A DNA stretch of 64,000 bases from Triglochin maritima (lineage: Eukaryota > Streptophyta > Magnoliopsida > Alismatales > Juncaginaceae): positions 47,824,925 to 47,888,924 of the forward strand of contig OY821772.1 of NCBI GenBank assembly GCA_963682175.1, read 5' to 3'. A program made the translations under genes and the position numbers. Below the pieces are notes generated by a model, which was not told where the DNA came from, did no database searches, and saw only the letters and a list, made by a program, of their open reading frames with translations. This document shows, in pieces, positions 60,342 through 64,000 of the stretch; the stretch's first letter is position 1, and every line of letters starts with the position of its first letter.

Positions 60342-63300
60342 ATGGACACAAGAGTCAGAACTGCTCTACAAACCATGAAAACTCCAACCAAATCCATCCC
60401 TACTAGAGTGAGTGAGCCATTTATAACTTCATTCTTTTCTTTTATTGTTTAATTTTGGTTTTTGTTTTGTTGGCTTTTATGGATATTTTGATTTGGGTGG
60501 ATCTGTTGAAAGGCACTATGGGCTCTGATGCTTTTGTTACAGACCCAAATAAAAAGAAAGCTGTGTTCTTTGGGAGATGTAGTGCATTGGGTAGAGCAAA
60601 ATCTAGAACTTTGTTTTTCCCCTTTTTTTTTAACCAACGACTGCCTTATTGCTGTAGAAATCTGTGCTGGAAATTTGAATTTCTTGTGAGGGAAAATTCA
60701 AACCCCTCTGGATTGCTAATTGGAAGCTTGTTCTGAGATAAATATATGTTGGGAGATTTGATTTGTTTTCTTGTCTGAAAAAGGTGAAGGAGAAAGAGAA
60801 AGACAAGACATTGCATAAGAGCAGAGGAAGGATGGAAGCTGGTAAGGCAACTGGAACATCCAAATCAAAAAAGGAAAGGAAGATTGCATTGCAACAAGAT
60901 GTGGGTACTTGTTAGATTCCTTCAAATTCTGGTATTTCACTCCATTTTAATTTGTGTAATTTGTTAGTTTTTTTCTTATACATACAAATATTGAAGGTTG
61001 ACAAGCTTAAGAGGAAGCTCCAACATGAGGAGAATGTCCACCGAGCGCTCGAGCGGGCGTTCACTAGACCTCTCGGTGCCCTCCCTCGCCTTCCTCCTTA
61101 TCTACCTCCACAAGTAAGATTAGAATGATTGTGGTTGAGAAATTAAAGAGTTGAGCCCAATTGGTTGTTTATGTGATGATGAGTTTGATTGTTTCAGACT
61201 TTGGAGCTTTTGGCCGAAGTTGCGGTATTGGAAGAGGAAGTCGTCCGTCTCGAGGAACAAGTTGTGAATTGCAGGCAAGGTCTGTATCAGGAGGCCATTT
61301 ACATCTCATCCTCTAAGAAGGTCATCGACAATTCGCCCGATCTTTACCCATGCCCGAATGACAAGAAGCCTGAACACGCGTCCCCGACGAAGGGCAACTC
61401 CAATTCAGATCGAAATGACACATCTTCCAACCGAATTGCAAATGGGAAGAGCCCACTGAAGAAACCAAGTTCGTGTTCACCGGCCACCGAAGACCGGCGC
61501 GGAAAAGAGAACCACTTGGGTTCGAATTGCACAAAGCAATCCCCTCAGAAGAAGCTTGCAAGGACTAGGAATGGTGGAGCTAAGAAAAATCTTGATTCTC
61601 AGGTAAATACCTTTAAGGATCCATATTCTTGAAAAAAGAATTCAAATCGTAGCAGACATGTTCGTTGAATGTTTGTGGAATTCAGATGGAGAAAGCAGTG
61701 GAAACCACTCAAACTACTTCTGATGCGACAGTGGTCGACGTGGGTGGTAGCCCGAATCGGATATCGGAGGACACATTGAAATGTTTAGTGGAAATTTTCT
61801 CGAGAATGAGCTTAGAAGAACCACAAACCGAAGCCGACATGGTTCCTTCGGTTTCAGGATTCGATGAGATTGATGTGGCCATTCAGGATCTATATCGTAC
61901 ATGTCCAGTGTTTGGAAGAAGGGATCTCGGTCCGTACAAGAGGTTTCAGTCTATTGATCAAGACTCGGTCGATCCAAATCTGGAGGCAAGCTGTCCTCTG
62001 CTCATCCGCAAACTGAAGTGAGTCCTCCCTTACATCCTATTTGTGTTAATTACAGTAAAAATGCATCCCATTTTTTCATTGCAATGTTTATTGTGACATA
62101 TTGTGTCACGATTCATCAGGTTATTATTGAGAAAGCTTGGCATGGTGGACTTACGAGGTCTTAATCATCAACAAAAACTTGCATTCTGGATTAATGTGTA
62201 CAACTCCTGCATGATGAATGTGAGTAGATGACATTTCATAAGAAAATTTACTTCGACCTGTCATAACTAAGAAGTGATCGATAATTTTTTTCTCGGAGGT
62301 TGATTTGAAGGAAAATTTTGTACTTGTCATCTAAAATAGGCAATCTTGGAACATGGCATTCCAGCGAGTCCAGAGGTGGTTGTGGCATTGATGCAGAAGG
62401 TATCAAATTTGTATACCACCAAGCCTTATAATTTGAAGTTCAGAGACCGTGCATACATAATTAGCTTAATTTTTTTGGGAAAGCTTCAATTTATTTAACA
62501 AATCAGCTTAATTATGAATTTGTTTTTGTGCAGGCTATGATCAATGTAGGCGGGCTCTTGCTCGGGGCAATGACGATCGAGCACTTCATACTGAGGCTCC
62601 CTTACCAATCCAAATATGTATGTTTCTATTACATATGTTACAAGTTCACAAAGCCAAAGTTAGAACTCGTTGTAAAACGTAATACAAAATTGTACGAAAC
62701 AGGTTTTCCCAAAGGGACTTCGGAACGATGAAATGGCAGCTCGCAGCGTTATCGGGTTAGATTGGCCCGAACCATTGGTCACTTTTGCTCTGTCCTGTGG
62801 AAGTTGGTCATCCCCTGCAGTAAGTGTTATATCAAAAAATGAGTTATCTGTTGGTAGAGCTTTAAGTTGGTTCTTATCACAAAACTCTTATCTATTTTGG
62901 TGATGAACCAATTGACGTCATTTGTTTAATTAATCAAGATATTTTGGTGATAACCAGTCAGCATTATAGGTCTGACTCATAAATTAGCAATTCAAATATT
63001 TTGAAAGAAATAATTAATTTATCAATAAAGAAAAATGTCATCCTCCAAAACCAGAATCAGAAGGTTTACAATCGTCTGTGTTTAATAGTGGTGGTCCAGA
63101 TGGGACCAAACACTGATTTGGAATTATTATTATTATTTTGTCATGCTCAAAATACTGACACAAGACATATCTGAAACTTAAATGAAGGTGAGAGTGTACA
63201 CTGCAGCTCAAGTAGAGAATGAATTGGAAACAGCCAAAAGAGAGTACTTACAAGCCGCGGTCGGAATCTCGCTCACACAGGGTCTAGCGATTCCCAAACT

Positions 63301-63490
63301 GTTGGACTGGTATTTGCTTGATTTTGCTAAAGACATTGATTCTCTTATGGATTGGATATGTTTGCAATTGCCGAGCGGGTCAAGGAATGAAGCCGTGAAG
63401 TGTCTCGAGAGAGTGAGGCGAACGTCGCCTATGCGGGCGGTACATGTTTTGCCATACGATTTCAGCTTCAGGTACATTTTGGCCAAATAA
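60342..63490 (+). CDS. MIP1-type leucine-zipper and DUF547 protein
   Basis: Exons: 60342-60407, 60784-60900, 60997-61113, 61198-61602, 61686-62017, 62120-62219, 62340-62399, 62534-62617, 62703-62819, 63188-63490. All junctions are GT-AG and in phase, giving 566 residues. A basic N-terminus ([15 protein letters not shown], then [13 protein letters not shown]) leads into a coiled coil at about 62-125 ([40 protein letters not shown]), the ternary-complex-factor MIP1 zipper. A Ser/Lys-rich linker follows, then DUF547 from about residue 345 ([72 protein letters not shown]), ending RYILAK. The family is plant-specific in this arrangement and of unknown biochemical role; MIP1 was described as a partner of MADS-box factors. 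The first exon and its GTGAGT donor are the least certain; the rest is firm. Confidence 0.9.
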
Positions 63491-64000
63491 AGACTCCCTT
63501 CAGAAAGTATCAAAATATCACAGCAACAAAAGAAAAAAAGAAATAGTGAAGAATGGTAATAACGCAAATATGAATAAGTTTTTGTTGGTTTATTGAGATG
63601 TTTCTCAACCAAGTTGCTGAAAAAGAAAGTCTTGTTCGGCTCCTGAATTGTAAAGAAAATGTGGGTCCTCAAATTTTGAGTTTTTGAATGCAAAAATTTG
63701 TGGTAATATTATGATGTGTTCAATTTCCTTGATGGGTGGAAGAAAACATTGTCCGAATATAGTATACTACAAGAAATCAAGTTTGTGGGGCAATAGAATT
63801 GGTGTTTCGATTTTGTCCTATTTAGACTGGAAATTGTTAGGTGGAATTCCAACCAAGTTGTGAGAAAAATCTGGGAGCCATTGAAGGAACTAGGCTTATT
63901 TGTGCAGCAATTTTTTAAGTGCCAAGTGCAGTTGTCCACCTGCATTTATTGTCTCTGATTTAAATTAGATGTTTATCGTGAAGTGTATGGTACTGGATCC
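63491..64000 (+). other. 3' flank of the DUF547 gene; nothing further seen
   Basis: Presumed 3' UTR, with AATAAA right after the stop codon and AT-rich sequence. No further gene begins before the window ends. Confidence 0.55.

Overview
The window is nuclear DNA of a flowering plant, almost certainly a eudicot. The three intact genes have many GT-AG introns and plant-type protein families, the intergenic DNA is AT-rich, and plant transposon superfamilies (MULE, CACTA, copia, TRIM, MITE) fill the gaps. Nothing bacterial or organellar was seen.

Three host genes, all on the + strand, are well supported. (1) 1829-10416: ribophorin II (RPN2/SWP1), a subunit of the ER oligosaccharyltransferase, 19 coding exons, 695 residues. 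(2) 29246-34704: a TMEM131-like secretory-pathway membrane protein, 4 coding exons, about 1283 residues. (3) 60342-63490: a protein with an N-terminal MIP1-type leucine zipper and a C-terminal DUF547 domain, 10 coding exons, 566 residues. Every inferred exon junction in these genes keeps the reading frame.

Most of the rest is layered mobile DNA. 879-1083 is an orphan MULE 5' end. 12122-18414 is a complete but decayed Mutator-like element with a 9-bp target duplication, carrying a plant-mobile-domain (PMD) gene and a convergent transposase gene with OTU-protease exons. 18821-19541 is a degenerate terminal-inverted-repeat element. 21804-22729 is a TRIM retrotransposon. Three MITE copies (19600, 23329 and 58708) lie in TA microsatellites. 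26308-28952 is a terminal-repeat element filled by a 22-bp tandem array with a 246-bp higher-order period. 37020-38946 is a solo LTR. 43259-50409 is a copia element in minus orientation whose 3' LTR is split by another LTR-like insertion at 43378-45543. 52714-54029 and 55095-55917 are non-autonomous CACTA elements, the first carrying a gene-derived exon that resembles a WIYLD domain.

The most unusual recurring signal is arrays of short palindromes inside these elements. The MULE has GC-rich hairpin arrays in the first intron of both of its genes. Two LTRs and one unassigned region carry scattered copies of a CGGTCGACCG-type palindrome in otherwise dissimilar sequence. The CACTA ends carry GACGTC inverted repeats. 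These could be binding sites for element-encoded proteins, by analogy with VANDAL and CACTA biology, but that is inference.
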